55,134 nucleotides of DNA from an uncultured Bacteroidales bacterium (GCA_900316955.1 ONEX01000022.1:1-55134), one strand, 5' to 3'. Counted from the first letter of the stretch, positions 20,560 through 30,244 are shown. Made by a program: numbers and translations. The notes: generated by a model from the letters alone, not told the origin.

Positions 20560-22746
20560 ATGAGGACCCTGTTATTGACGCTTGCAGCGGCCGCCCTCCT
20601 GGCGGCCGGCTGCGTTTCCGCCCCCCGGTACGACGATCCCGACACGCAGGCCGCATCGGCCCTGGCGCACCGCCTCCTCGGGAAGACCGCCGACAGGATC
20701 GAATTCCGCCTGACGGAGGCCGACGCGGACGTGTTCCGCCTCAGCTCCCGGGGCTCCCGCGTCATCATCGAAGGCAACAACGCCAACTCGATGGCCGTAG
20801 GCCTGAACCACTACCTGAAGTACTACTGCCTCGTGAACGTGGGCTGGTTCTCCTGGGACCGGATCGACGTTCCCCGGAAGCTCCCGAAGGTGGCGGAGCC
20901 CGTGGAAGTGAAGGCCCGGGTGGAGGACCGCTTCTTCCTCAACTACTGCACCTACGGCTACACGATGCCCTGGTGGCAGTGGAGCGAATGGGAGCATTTC
21001 ATCGACTGGATGGCCCTGCAGGGCATCAATCTTCCCCTCGCCATCACCGGCCAGGAGGCCATCTGGTACAAGATCTGGACGGAGATGGGCCTGACCGACG
21101 AAGAGGTCCGGACCTATTTCACCGGTCCGGCGCACCTTCCCTGGCACCGGATGCTGAACATCGACCACTGGGGCAGCCCGCTGCCCATGTCCTGGCTGGA
21201 CGGCCAGGCGGAGCTCCAGAAGAAGATCGTCGCGCGGGAGCGGGAGCTGAACATGCGGCCCGTCCTGCCAGCCTTCGCTGGCCACGTGCCGCCGGAGCTG
21301 AACCGCATCTACCCGGAAGCGCAGATCGAGCGGATGAGCGACTGGGCCGGCTTCGACCTGGAGGACTATCCGTACTTCCTGGATCCGATGGACCCGCTGT
21401 TCCCCGTCATCCAGAAGAAGTTCGTGGAGAAGGAGACGGAAATCTACGGGACGGACCACATCTACGGCATCGACCTGTTCAACGAGATGATCCCGAAGAG
21501 TTGGGAGCCCGACTACCTGTCCCGCGTCAGCCGCCAGTGCTACGAGTCCCTCGCGGCCGTGGACCCGGACGCCGTCTGGCTCCAGATGACCTGGCTGTTC
21601 TGGAACGAGCGGAAGTACTGGACCCAGGACCGCATCGAGCCGTACATCACCTCCTATCCGGCCGAGAAGTCCCTCCTGCTGGACTACTACTGCGAGCGTC
21701 AGGAAGTCTGGCGCCAGACCCAGAGCTACTACGGCGTGCCGTTCATCTGGTGCTACCTGGGCAACTTCGGCGGCAACACGTACCTGGCCGGCAACTTCGC
21801 GGACATCGACAAGCGCATCGAAGGCACCTTCGCGGAGGCCGGCCCGAATTTCAAGGGCCTCGGCTCCACCCTGGAAGGCTTCGACTGCAACCCGTTCATG
21901 TACCAGTTCATCTTCGAGAAGGCCTGGGACATCCCGCAGCACCAGGACCTCGCCGCCTATGGACAGGCGCTGGCCGACAGCCGGCTGGGCCTCGTCAGCG
22001 AGCCCGGCCGGGAAGCCTGGAAAACCCTCCTGGACGAGATCTACGTGGACCGTTCCGTCCCCGGGCACTCCCCCATCATGAACCTGCGGCCTTCCTTCGG
22101 ACGCTCTTCCTCCTACCACTCCAGCGTCCGTTTCACCTATGAGAACGAGAAGCTCCTGGAAACCGTCCAGAAGCTCCTGGAGGTCGATTCCCACGCCAGT
22201 GCGTACGAGTTCGACCTCGTGAACCTCACGCGCCAGTATCTTTCCAACCGCTTCGAGGCCCGCTTTGCCGATTACAAGAAAGCCTACGAAGCCGGCGACC
22301 GCGATGCCATGGCCCAGCTGAAGACCGACCTCCTGGACACCTTCGACCGGATGGAAGAGCTCCTGTCGACGCACTCCTACTTCCTCGTGGGCAAGTGGAT
22401 CGCCGACGCCCGCGCCTGGGGCGCCACCCCGGAAGAATCCGACTACTACGAGTCCAACGCCCGCAACCTCCTCACCACCTGGGGCGACCGCGGCAACATG
22501 CTCACCGACTATGCCGACCGCACCTGGGCCGGCCTCGTAAGCACCTACTACAAAGGACGTTGGAAAATGTTCCTGGACGCCGTCGACGCCTCCCTGGACG
22601 CCGGTGTCGAATTCGACGAAAAAGGTCTCCTCGACGCGATGAAGGACTTCGAATACGAATGGTGGTCGAAGCGCCCCGGCACCTTCGCCAGTACGCCGAA
22701 CGGCGACCCGAAGGCCGCCGTCCGCAAGGTGTTGGAAAAGCTTTGA
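20560..22746 (+). CDS. Alpha-N-acetylglucosaminidase lipoprotein (GH89)
   Basis: 728 residues. GH89 enzymes cleave terminal alpha-linked N-acetylglucosamine from heparan-type or mucin glycans. Lipoprotein signal with lipobox AAGC (Cys18), hence membrane-anchored. The NAGLU order is seen: an N-terminal small domain, then the (alpha/beta)8 domain beginning FFLNYCTYGYTMPWWQWSEW, with candidate catalytic Glu309 in IDLFNEMIP and Glu439 in STLEGFDCNP, then the helical C-terminal domain. It shares an operon with the phosphohexomutase and converges on argS with a 1-nt gap. Confidence 0.93.
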   Translation: MRTLLLTLAAAALLAAGCVSAPRYDDPDTQAASALAHRLLGKTADRIEFRLTEADADVFRLSSRGSRVIIEGNNANSMAVGLNHYLKYYCLVNVGWFSWDRIDVPRKLPKVAEPVEVKARVEDRFFLNYCTYGYTMPWWQWSEWEHFIDWMALQGINLPLAITGQEAIWYKIWTEMGLTDEEVRTYFTGPAHLPWHRMLNIDHWGSPLPMSWLDGQAELQKKIVARERELNMRPVLPAFAGHVPPELNRIYPEAQIERMSDWAGFDLEDYPYFLDPMDPLFPVIQKKFVEKETEIYGTDHIYGIDLFNEMIPKSWEPDYLSRVSRQCYESLAAVDPDAVWLQMTWLFWNERKYWTQDRIEPYITSYPAEKSLLLDYYCERQEVWRQTQSYYGVPFIWCYLGNFGGNTYLAGNFADIDKRIEGTFAEAGPNFKGLGSTLEGFDCNPFMYQFIFEKAWDIPQHQDLAAYGQALADSRLGLVSEPGREAWKTLLDEIYVDRSVPGHSPIMNLRPSFGRSSSYHSSVRFTYENEKLLETVQKLLEVDSHASAYEFDLVNLTRQYLSNRFEARFADYKKAYEAGDRDAMAQLKTDLLDTFDRMEELLSTHSYFLVGKWIADARAWGATPEESDYYESNARNLLTTWGDRGNMLTDYADRTWAGLVSTYYKGRWKMFLDAVDASLDAGVEFDEKGLLDAMKDFEYEWWSKRPGTFASTPNGDPKAAVRKVLEKL

Positions 22747-22747
22747 C

Positions 22748-24529
22748 CTACATCCGGTCCGGAAGCTGGATGCCCAGGATGCCCATGGCACAGCGGAGCG
22801 TCCGGGCCATCACGGAAATCAGTTCCAGCCGGAACTTCAGGATACCCTGGTTCTCCTCCCGGAGAATCGGGGTATCGTGATAATACTGGTTGAACTCCTT
22901 CGCCAGGTCGTACGCGTAGTTCGCGATGACGGCGGGGCTCAGGGCCGCGCCGGCTTCGGCGACCTTCGCCGGGAAGGTGCCCAGCAGCTTGATGAGCCGG
23001 ATCTCCTTCGCGGAGGGAACGAGGTCCGTGGTGATGTCGGCGGGGCCGAACGCCACCGTCGCTTTCCGCAGGATCGAGCAGATGCGGGCGTGCGTGTACT
23101 GGATGAAAGGACCGGTGTTGCCGTTGAAGTCGATGGACTCCTTCGGGTTGAAGAGCATCGTCTTCTTGGGATCGACCTTGATGATGAAGTACTTGAGGGC
23201 GCCGAGGCCGATCATGTGGTACAGCTTGTCCTTCTCCTCCTCGCTCAGGTCCGCGAGCTTGCCGCTTTCCTCGGAGGTCTTCTTCGCCTCCTCGTACATG
23301 CTCTGGATGAGGTCGTCGGCGTCGACGACGGTTCCCTCGCGGGACTTCATCTTGCCTTCCGGGAGCTCCACCATGCCGTAGGACAGGTGGTAGATCTGGT
23401 CCGCCCAGTCGAAGCCGAGCTTCTTGAGGATGAGCTTCAGGACCTGGAAGTGGTAGTCCTGCTCGTTGCCCACGACATACACGTGGGAGTCGAGGTCGTA
23501 CTTGGCGAAACGGCGCTCGGCGGTGCCGAGGTCCTGGGTGATATAGACGGAAGTGCCGTCGCCGCGGAGCACGAGCTTGCGGTCCAGGCCGTCGGCCGTG
23601 AGGTCGCACCACACGGAACCGTCGGCCTCGCGCACGAACACGCCTTCGTCCAAGCCCTTCTGCACCAGTTCCTTACCGAGGAGGTAGGTCTCGGACTCAT
23701 GGTCCACCTGGTCGAAGGTGATGCCCAGGGCGGCGTAAGTCTCGTCGAAACCGGCATAGACCCAGCCGTTCATCATGGACCACAGGGCGCGGACCTCCGG
23801 ATCCTCCTTCTCCCACTTGACGAGCATCTCGTGGGCCTCCTTCAGGGAAGGGGCGGCCTTCTTGGCCTCGTCCTCGGTCATCCCCTGCTCCATGAGCTGC
23901 TTGACCTCGGCCTTGTACATCTTGTCGAAGGCCACGTAGCAGTCGCCCACGAGGTGGTCGCCCTTGATGCCGGTGGATTCCGGGGTCTTGCCCTGGAACT
24001 CCTTCTGCCAGGCCAGCATGGACTTGCAGATGTGGACGCCGCGGTCGTTGACGATCGTGGACTTGATGACCTCGTTGCCGCAGGCCTTCAGCAGGCGGGA
24101 CACGCTGTCACCGAGGAGGTTGTTGCGGATATGCCCGAGGTGGAGGGGCTTGTTCGTGTTCGGGGAGGAGAACTCCACCATGATGCGCTTGCCGGTGGGG
24201 GCGAGCTGGCCGAACGCCTCGTCGGCGGCGATCTCGGCGAAGGTTTCGTCCCAATAGACGGCGGAGAAGGAAAGGTTCAGGAAACCCTTCACGGAGTTGA
24301 AGGCCGCAATCTCGGGGACATTGTCCACGAGCCACTGGCCGATCGCGTTCCCCGTCGCGTCGGGGGCGCTGTGGGTGATCTTCAGAAGCGGGAAGGTCAC
24401 GAGGGTGTAGTCGCCCTCGAACTCCTTCCGGGTCACGGCGACCTGGAGGGTATCGGCTTGGACATCCGCCCCGTACAGGGCCTTGATGGCCTCGGCGGCC
24501 TTGTTCTGGATGAATTTTTCCGGTGTCAT
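22748..24529 (-). CDS. argS: Arginyl-tRNA synthetase
   Basis: 593 residues, class I synthetase that charges tRNA-Arg. The HIGH signature is HLGH within SSPNTNKPLHLGHIRNNLLG, preceded by the N-terminal additional domain typical of ArgRS. The KMSKS loop is replaced by KMKSREGTVVDADDL. The anticodon-binding helical domain ends in ALRCAMGILGIQLPDRM type sequence. The start codon overlaps the rpoD stop as TAATG. Confidence 0.96.
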   Translation of the reverse strand: MTPEKFIQNKAAEAIKALYGADVQADTLQVAVTRKEFEGDYTLVTFPLLKITHSAPDATGNAIGQWLVDNVPEIAAFNSVKGFLNLSFSAVYWDETFAEIAADEAFGQLAPTGKRIMVEFSSPNTNKPLHLGHIRNNLLGDSVSRLLKACGNEVIKSTIVNDRGVHICKSMLAWQKEFQGKTPESTGIKGDHLVGDCYVAFDKMYKAEVKQLMEQGMTEDEAKKAAPSLKEAHEMLVKWEKEDPEVRALWSMMNGWVYAGFDETYAALGITFDQVDHESETYLLGKELVQKGLDEGVFVREADGSVWCDLTADGLDRKLVLRGDGTSVYITQDLGTAERRFAKYDLDSHVYVVGNEQDYHFQVLKLILKKLGFDWADQIYHLSYGMVELPEGKMKSREGTVVDADDLIQSMYEEAKKTSEESGKLADLSEEEKDKLYHMIGLGALKYFIIKVDPKKTMLFNPKESIDFNGNTGPFIQYTHARICSILRKATVAFGPADITTDLVPSAKEIRLIKLLGTFPAKVAEAGAALSPAVIANYAYDLAKEFNQYYHDTPILREENQGILKFRLELISVMARTLRCAMGILGIQLPDRM

Positions 24530-25389
24530 TATCCGAGATAGCCCTTTAAGAGTTTGCTCCGGGACGGGCTCTTGAGGCGGCGGATGGCCTTTTCCTTGAT
24601 CTGGCGTACGCGCTCGCGGGTGAGGCCGAAGCGCTCGCCGATCTCCTCGAGGGTCATCTCCTGGCAGCCGATGCCGAAGAAGGACTTGACGATCTCGCGC
24701 TCGCGGTCCGTGAGGGTGGACAGGGCGCGCTCGATCTCGGTGTTCAGGGACTCGTTCACGAGGCCGCGGTCGGCCATCGGGGAGTCGTCATTGGGGAGGA
24801 CGTCCAGCAGGCTGTTGTCCTCGCCTTCCACGAACGGGGCGTCCACGGAGACGTGGCGGCCGCTCACGCGGAGGGTATCGGAAATCTTGTCCTTGGGGAC
24901 GTCGATCATTTCGGACAGTTCCTCGTTGGAGGGCTGGCGCTCGTTCTCCTGCTCGAACTTGGAGAGGGCCTTGTTGATCTTGTTCAGGGAGCCCACCTGG
25001 TTCAGCGGCAGACGCACGATGCGGCTCTGCTCGGCGAGGGCCTGGAGGATGCTCTGGCGGATCCACCACACGGCGTAGGAGATGAACTTGAAGCCGCGGG
25101 TCTCGTCGAACTTCTCGGCGGCCTTGATCAGGCCGAGGTTGCCCTCGTTGATCAGGTCCGGAAGGCTCAGGCCCTGGTTCTGGTACTGCTTCGCGACGGA
25201 CACGACGAAACGGAGGTTCGCGCGGGTGAGTTTCTCGAGGGCCACGGGATCGCCCTTGCGGATGCGCTGGGCCAGTTCCACTTCCTCTTCCGGGGTCACC
25301 AACTCTTCCCTGCCGATCTCCTGGAGGTACTTGTCCAGGGACGCGCTCTCGCGGTTGGTGATGCTCTTTGTAATCTTTAACTGTCTCAT
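24529..25389 (-). CDS. rpoD: Primary sigma factor RpoD (Bacteroidota short form)
   Basis: 286 residues. The main sigma factor, without region 1.1 and the large non-conserved insert of E. coli sigma70, as is normal for Bacteroidota. Region 1.2 ([19 protein letters not shown]), region 2 ([19 protein letters not shown], then [14 protein letters not shown]), region 3 and region 4 with its helix-turn-helix ([19 protein letters not shown]) are all present. It should recognise the TTG/TAnnTTTG promoters seen through the window. A terminator hairpin lies directly upstream and no clear promoter of its own was found. Confidence 0.96.
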   Translation of the reverse strand: MRQLKITKSITNRESASLDKYLQEIGREELVTPEEEVELAQRIRKGDPVALEKLTRANLRFVVSVAKQYQNQGLSLPDLINEGNLGLIKAAEKFDETRGFKFISYAVWWIRQSILQALAEQSRIVRLPLNQVGSLNKINKALSKFEQENERQPSNEELSEMIDVPKDKISDTLRVSGRHVSVDAPFVEGEDNSLLDVLPNDDSPMADRGLVNESLNTEIERALSTLTDREREIVKSFFGIGCQEMTLEEIGERFGLTRERVRQIKEKAIRRLKSPSRSKLLKGYLG

Positions 25390-25396
25390 TATTAAT

Positions 25397-25436
25397 AAAA
25401 AAATTACGGTCAGTCTCGGTAAGAAACTGACCGTAA
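25397..25436 (-). terminator. Terminator/attenuator-like hairpin between htrA and rpoD
   Basis: A perfect 11-bp stem, TTACGGTCAGT (25404-25414) with ACTGACCGTAA (25426-25436), is followed on the minus strand by seven U residues. It lies after the htrA stop and only about 8 nt before the rpoD start codon. Confidence 0.85.
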
Positions 25437-25465
25437 CGGCTATGCTTCAGGTCTTCGGCAGTTCC

Positions 25466-26926
25466 TTACTTGCCAAAGCCGTAGTAGAAGGTCTGTCCAT
25501 TCGCATCGACACCCTCGATGTAGATGCCGCGCTGGGCCTTCTTGGCCTTGGCGATCACGTCTTCGGGTTTCGAAACGGGTTCGTCATTCACGTACAGGAT
25601 CACGGATCCGCTGGTCGCGCCGGCCTGGGCCATCTTGCCCTGGCCCACGGAAACGATCTTGACACCGCCCCGGAGACCCATCGCCTGCTTCTCCTCGCTG
25701 GTCAACTCCTTCAGGCGCGCACCGTAGAAGGCGACAGAACCGTCCACATCCACCTCGCCGTTCTGAGAAGCGGCGGCATGGAAAGTAACCTCGGTCGTAA
25801 GTTCCTTTCCGTCACGGAAGTAAGTTACGACAGCCTTGTCGCCGGGATGGTAGTTGTTCACCTTCTCCTGCACGGAGGCGCCGTCCGTAATCTTCTGGCC
25901 GTCAATGGCGAGAATCACATCGCCCTGCTTGAGGCCGGCCTCTTCCGCGGCGCTTCCCTTCGAAACCTCAACTATATATACGCCGTTCATCGAATTAAGT
26001 TTCAAATCTTCTTGAATTTTTTTATCAAGGGTGGAAACGGGCTGCATCGTGATGCCGAGCATCGCGCGCTTGACGGAACCGAAGTCGATCAGGTCGGAGG
26101 CGACGCGCTTGACGATGTTCACCGGGACGGCGAAGGAATAGCCGGTGTAGGAGCCGGTCTGGGAGACGATGGCGGTGTTGATGCCCACCAGCTCGCCCTT
26201 CTTGTTCACGAGGGCGCCGCCGGAGTTGCCGGGGTTCACGGCCGCATCGGTCTGGATGAAGGATTCGATCTTGAATTCGCCGCTGCCGTCGGGCATCGAG
26301 CGGCCCTTGGCGGAGACGATGCCGGCGGTGATGGTGCTTCGGAGCTGCTCACCGAGCGGGGAACCGATGGCGAGGACCCACTCGCCGAGGCGGAGCTGGT
26401 CGCTGTCGCCCATCGGGATGGTGGGAAGGTTCTGGGCGTCGACCTTGATGATGGCGACGTCCGTGGCCGGGTCGGTGCCGACGACGGTGGCGTCGAACTT
26501 CTGGTTGTCGTTCGTGGTCACCGTGATCTTGGTGGCGCCGGAGACGACGTGGTTGTTCGTGACGATGTAGCCGTCCGGCCGGATGATGACGCCGGAGCCG
26601 CTGCCCTTGGCCTCCCGGGACTGGGGCTGGCCGAAGCCGTAGCCGTCGCCGAAGCCGAAGAAGTACTCGAACGGGTCGATGCTGCGGCGGGCCGTCTGCT
26701 GGACGGTCACTTCCACATAGACGACCGCCTGCACGGCGGACTCGGCCGCGTAGGTGAAGTCGGGATAATCGGAATCTGCCAGATTGACAGTACGGTATTC
26801 CACACTGCCGTTTTCGCCCTCTACGCGGACGGGGCTCAGGTTCCTTTCATTGGCTTTCACGACGCCGTAGGCGGTCAGTCCGCCGGCGAGGATGGAAAGC
26901 AGTACGGTTAAAAATCCTTTTTTCAT
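25466..26926 (-). CDS. HtrA/DegP-type periplasmic serine protease with two PDZ domains
   Basis: 486 residues from ATG 26926; a GTG three codons earlier is disfavoured. Envelope quality-control protease. The N-terminal hydrophobic segment (FLTVLLSILAGGLTAYGVV) is a signal peptide or anchor. The trypsin-like triad is His126 (TNNHVV), Asp156 (ATDVAII) and Ser235 (GNSGGALV). PDZ1 follows at about residues 275-370 (MLGITMQPVS...GLKQGDVIL) and a shorter second PDZ at about 395-486. It is followed by a strong terminator hairpin before rpoD and is divergent from dnaN. Confidence 0.93.
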   Translation of the reverse strand: MKKGFLTVLLSILAGGLTAYGVVKANERNLSPVRVEGENGSVEYRTVNLADSDYPDFTYAAESAVQAVVYVEVTVQQTARRSIDPFEYFFGFGDGYGFGQPQSREAKGSGSGVIIRPDGYIVTNNHVVSGATKITVTTNDNQKFDATVVGTDPATDVAIIKVDAQNLPTIPMGDSDQLRLGEWVLAIGSPLGEQLRSTITAGIVSAKGRSMPDGSGEFKIESFIQTDAAVNPGNSGGALVNKKGELVGINTAIVSQTGSYTGYSFAVPVNIVKRVASDLIDFGSVKRAMLGITMQPVSTLDKKIQEDLKLNSMNGVYIVEVSKGSAAEEAGLKQGDVILAIDGQKITDGASVQEKVNNYHPGDKAVVTYFRDGKELTTEVTFHAAASQNGEVDVDGSVAFYGARLKELTSEEKQAMGLRGGVKIVSVGQGKMAQAGATSGSVILYVNDEPVSKPEDVIAKAKKAQRGIYIEGVDANGQTFYYGFGK

Positions 26927-26991
26927 ATAGTACACAGTTGTATTTGCCAGCCTAAAATTTTCAAGTTTTATGCCATTTGCGAGATTTTTGT

Positions 26992-26999
26992 TATATTTG
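26992..26999 (+). promoter_or_regulatory. -7 box of dnaN
   Basis: TATATTTG matches TAnnTTTG and lies 25 nt before the dnaN ATG. The -33 region is only T-rich (gtttta), without an exact TTG. Confidence 0.6.
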
Positions 27000-27024
27000 T
27001 CAGTATTAATATTGCGACTGAAGT

Positions 27025-28146
27025 ATGAAACTGAACATTTCCAGTACCGACCTCCTGAAGGGACTCCTGGACGTCTCGAAAGCCATCCCGTCCAAGTCTC
27101 CCCTTCCGATCCTCGAGAACTTCCTGTTCGTCCTGAAGGGCAACCGGCTCGAAGTGACCGCCTCGGACTCCGAACTGACGCTCCGCACCGCCATCGAGGT
27201 GGACGGTGCCGAGGAAGGCGGCAGCATCGCTGTCCCCGCCCGCCATATGATCGACCTGCTCAAGGAGCTCCCGGACCAGCCGGTCCGCATCCGCACCGTC
27301 AGCGACAGTTCCTTCGAGTGCGCGTGGGCCAGCGGAAACTCCGTCCTCCCCTACTTCCCGGCGGACGACTATCCCGAGATCAAAGGCACCGGTGAGGATG
27401 CGCAGAAAGTGGAATTCCCGGCCGCGAGCCTCGTGGAAGGCATCCAGGGCACCGTCTATGCCACCGCGGACGACGAGATCCGTCCCGCGATGAACGGTAT
27501 ATTCTTCGACATCGACACCGCTTCCACCACCCTCGTCGCTTCCGACTCGCACAAGCTGATCTGCTATACCACCACCGACGTGAAGGCCGCCGAGAAGGCC
27601 TCCTTCATCCTCCACAAGAAGCCCGCCGCCGTGCTCCGCAGCATCATCGGCAAGGACGTGGAGAACGTGACGGTGGAATTCGACGGCAGCTCCGCGCAGT
27701 TCACCTTCGGCGCCACGACGATGATCTGCCGCCTGGTCGTGGGCAAGTACCCGAAATACCGCGACGTCATCCCGCAGAACAACGCGAACGTCCTCAAGAT
27801 CGACCGGACCCTCCTGCTGAACACCGTCCGCCGCGTGGCCGTGTGCTCCAACAAGGCGTCGAACCATATCAAGTTCTCCCTCAAGGAAGGCCAGCTGGAA
27901 GTCTCCGCGCAGGACCTGGGCTTCGCCCTCGCCGCCTATGAGAAGATCAACTGCGACTATGCCGGCGACGAGCTCACCATCGGCTTCAAGTCCACCTTCC
28001 TGACGGAAATCCTCTCCAACATGGGCTGCAACGGGGTCGTCATCAAGTTCGCCGACGCCCGCCGCGCCGCCCTCATCCTCCCGTCCGAGGAAGAGGCCGA
28101 AAGCGAGAAGATCTGCGGCATCCTGATGCCGATCATGATTTCATAA
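27025..28146 (+). CDS. dnaN: DNA polymerase III beta subunit (sliding clamp)
   Basis: 373 residues, normal length. Ring-shaped processivity factor loaded on DNA. The N-terminus (MKLNISSTDLLKGLLDVSKAI), the conserved LPILENFLF, the DSHKL motif near residue 173 and the C-terminal ILMPIM are all typical of DnaN. It is not next to dnaA here, which is common in Bacteroidota. The DnaQ-type exonuclease gene follows after 6 nt, so the pair forms a replication-linked operon. Confidence 0.96.
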   Translation: MKLNISSTDLLKGLLDVSKAIPSKSPLPILENFLFVLKGNRLEVTASDSELTLRTAIEVDGAEEGGSIAVPARHMIDLLKELPDQPVRIRTVSDSSFECAWASGNSVLPYFPADDYPEIKGTGEDAQKVEFPAASLVEGIQGTVYATADDEIRPAMNGIFFDIDTASTTLVASDSHKLICYTTTDVKAAEKASFILHKKPAAVLRSIIGKDVENVTVEFDGSSAQFTFGATTMICRLVVGKYPKYRDVIPQNNANVLKIDRTLLLNTVRRVAVCSNKASNHIKFSLKEGQLEVSAQDLGFALAAYEKINCDYAGDELTIGFKSTFLTEILSNMGCNGVVIKFADARRAALILPSEEEAESEKICGILMPIMIS

Positions 28147-28152
28147 CTGCTT

Positions 28153-29130
28153 ATGGAACTGAAACTTGAAAGGCCGTTGCTCTTCTTCGACATCGAGAGC
28201 ACCGGCCTTAATATTGCCACGGACGGCATCATCGAACTGAGTTTCGTGAAGGTGATGCCGGAAGGCGGCGCGCCCCTCGTGAAAACCTGGCGCATCAAGC
28301 CCTGGGACTACAGGAACCGCCGCGTGATTCCCATCAATCCGAGCGCCTCGGAAGTGAACGGCGTCAAGGACGAGGACCTCGTGGACTGTCCCAAGTTCAT
28401 CGAGGTGCTCCCCGAAGTGGCCGAATGGCTCGCCGGAAGCGACCTCGCTGGCTTCAACTCCACGAAGTTCGACCTCCCGCTCCTTGCGGAAGAGATCGAG
28501 CGCGTGCGGGACTACTGCAACACCCGCCTCGCGGATGCGAAGGCCAGTGAGGATGCCCGGAAGAAGGCCCAGGCGATGCTCGCCTGCATCGACAGGATCG
28601 ACCTCCACGACTGCAAGATGGTCGATGTCCAGAACATCTACCACCACATGGAACCCCGGAACCTGCGGGCCGCCTACCGCTTCTACTGCGGCGGCAAGGA
28701 CTTCGAGAACGCGCATACGGCAGAGGCCGATACCCTCGCCACGTACGAAGTGCTGAAGGCGCAGCTGGACCGCTACAAGGAACCCACTGAATTCCAGCAG
28801 GAAGCGCTCAAGAACGACGTGGACGCGCTGGCCAAGATCGGCGCCCGCGCACGCAACGTGGACTTCGCCGGCCGCCTGATCCTGAACGACGACGGCGAAC
28901 CCACCATCAGCTTCGGCAAGCACAAGGGCCGCACCGCCCGCGAGGTGTGGGAGAGCGAGCCTTCCTATTTCGCCTGGATCGAGAACGGCGACTTCACGCT
29001 GGACACCAAGCGCCAGTTCGCCCGCCTCAAGCAGCAGTATCAGCGCGAACGCAAGGAATCCCTGAACCGTCCCGCCACCGCCGACGAGCTCGCCGGCCTG
29101 GCCACCAAGTGGGGCGGGAAACTATTCTAA
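28153..29130 (+). CDS. DnaQ-type 3'-5' exonuclease with ExoX-like C-terminal domain
   Basis: 325 residues. DEDD exonuclease motifs: ExoI FDIESTGL (residues 12-19), ExoII FNSTKFDLPLL (about 98-108) and ExoIII HTAEADTLATYEV (about 195-207), with the His expected of the DEDDh group. The C-terminal segment ISFGKHKGRTAREVW...YFAWIENGDF is the small domain also found at the end of ExoX-type nucleases. Probably a proofreading or repair exonuclease. Directly behind dnaN, which suggests work with the polymerase III clamp. Converges on the binding-protein gene with a 9-nt overlap. Confidence 0.88.
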   Translation: MELKLERPLLFFDIESTGLNIATDGIIELSFVKVMPEGGAPLVKTWRIKPWDYRNRRVIPINPSASEVNGVKDEDLVDCPKFIEVLPEVAEWLAGSDLAGFNSTKFDLPLLAEEIERVRDYCNTRLADAKASEDARKKAQAMLACIDRIDLHDCKMVDVQNIYHHMEPRNLRAAYRFYCGGKDFENAHTAEADTLATYEVLKAQLDRYKEPTEFQQEALKNDVDALAKIGARARNVDFAGRLILNDDGEPTISFGKHKGRTAREVWESEPSYFAWIENGDFTLDTKRQFARLKQQYQRERKESLNRPATADELAGLATKWGGKLF

Positions 29131-30240
29131 TTCAAAATAGTAATACCCCGGGACCTCCGTGCCGTCGAAGATGGCGCGGAGGTCTTGCAGTATCAGGTCC
29201 GGCCGGGCGGGTCCGGTTTCCCAGAAGGCGTTGCCGCCGCCGGGGGTGGATTGTTTCGTGTTGTTCCAGACGGACTTCCCGAGGACGGGGAAATCGGCGA
29301 AGAGCGGATGGACGGTGCGGAGCTGGGCCTTGGTGGCACACCAGCCGGGGTTGAGCCAGCAATCGGCCTCCTGCGCCAGTTCAAAGGCCTTTTCCACGGA
29401 GATGACGGAGGACTCGAAGCGGCCGGGGACGGCGCCGAGCACCGCGCCGCCGGCGTCCTGGATAAGCCGCGTCATATAGTTGTCGCCGCCCGGAATGTAC
29501 CATTGGTCCGCATAGGGGATATTCACGAGGACTTTCTGGGGAGTATCGGTCTCCTTCACCAGCGACAGGTAACGGTCGCGGACGCCGGCGAAGAGACTGT
29601 CCGCCAGCGCGGTACGGCCGGTCAGGAGGCCGAAGAACTTGATGTATTCCGCCCGGGCCAATGGATGGCTCTCCAGATGCTCGTGGATGACCGCCGTCCG
29701 GATGCCCAGGTCCCGGAGTTTCTGCAGGTACGGCGGCTCCGCGGCGGACACGGCATAGGTCAATACCAGGTCCGGCCGGAGCTTCAGGATGGTCTCGTAA
29801 TCGAGCGCGGCGTCATAGCCCACATCGACGGCATGGGCCCGCACCTCCGGGTCCGACACATAGGCCAATCCCGACACGGCCGTCGCCACGGAATCGCACC
29901 CCAGCGCATCCAAGAAGCCGATATAGGACGAGGACATGCACACAATGCTGCGCACGGGCGCATCGACCCGGATCGTGTCGGTCGCACCGCCATAGGGAGA
30001 GGTGACGATGGCCTTGTCACCCTGCAGGTCGAACCACTGCGCGTACTCCATTCCACCGCTTACGGCCGATGGGCGGGCGGACCGGCAGGACACGGCTTGC
30101 CACGTTAACAATAAAACAGCCGTACAGCGCAGTGCAACTGTAAACGCGGCACGGAAAAACGCCAAAACAGGGGAAATGGCTGCCGCGTCAACACCTGGAA
30201 GGCGTTGAATTGAGGTTTTTCTGTAAACGCGGCACAGCAT
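29122..30240 (-). CDS. ABC-transporter-type substrate-binding lipoprotein (cobalamin/iron-chelate family)
   Basis: 372 residues if it starts at ATG 30240. Matches the class III periplasmic-binding-protein fold of BtuF/FhuD-type proteins: VRSIVCMSSSYIGFLDALG, then ETILKLRPDLVLTY and an ADQWYIPGGDNYMTRLI segment. The lipobox AVSC lies unusually far in (Cys52). An in-frame TTG at 30165 would give MAFFRAAFTVALRC..., a normal lipoprotein signal of 27 residues, so the start is uncertain. No permease or ATPase gene is adjacent. A 15-nt direct repeat (30138-30152 and 30221-30235) lies in the 5' part. Divergent from a small unknown gene. Confidence 0.78.
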   Translation of the reverse strand: MLCRVYRKTSIQRLPGVDAAAISPVLAFFRAAFTVALRCTAVLLLTWQAVSCRSARPSAVSGGMEYAQWFDLQGDKAIVTSPYGGATDTIRVDAPVRSIVCMSSSYIGFLDALGCDSVATAVSGLAYVSDPEVRAHAVDVGYDAALDYETILKLRPDLVLTYAVSAAEPPYLQKLRDLGIRTAVIHEHLESHPLARAEYIKFFGLLTGRTALADSLFAGVRDRYLSLVKETDTPQKVLVNIPYADQWYIPGGDNYMTRLIQDAGGAVLGAVPGRFESSVISVEKAFELAQEADCWLNPGWCATKAQLRTVHPLFADFPVLGKSVWNNTKQSTPGGGNAFWETGPARPDLILQDLRAIFDGTEVPGYYYFELE

Positions 30241-30244
30241 AGTG

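Noticed and set aside
30100-30240. Possible cobalamin riboswitch upstream of the binding lipoprotein
   Set aside because: No B12-box or conserved riboswitch core could be found; only a 15-nt direct repeat is seen.
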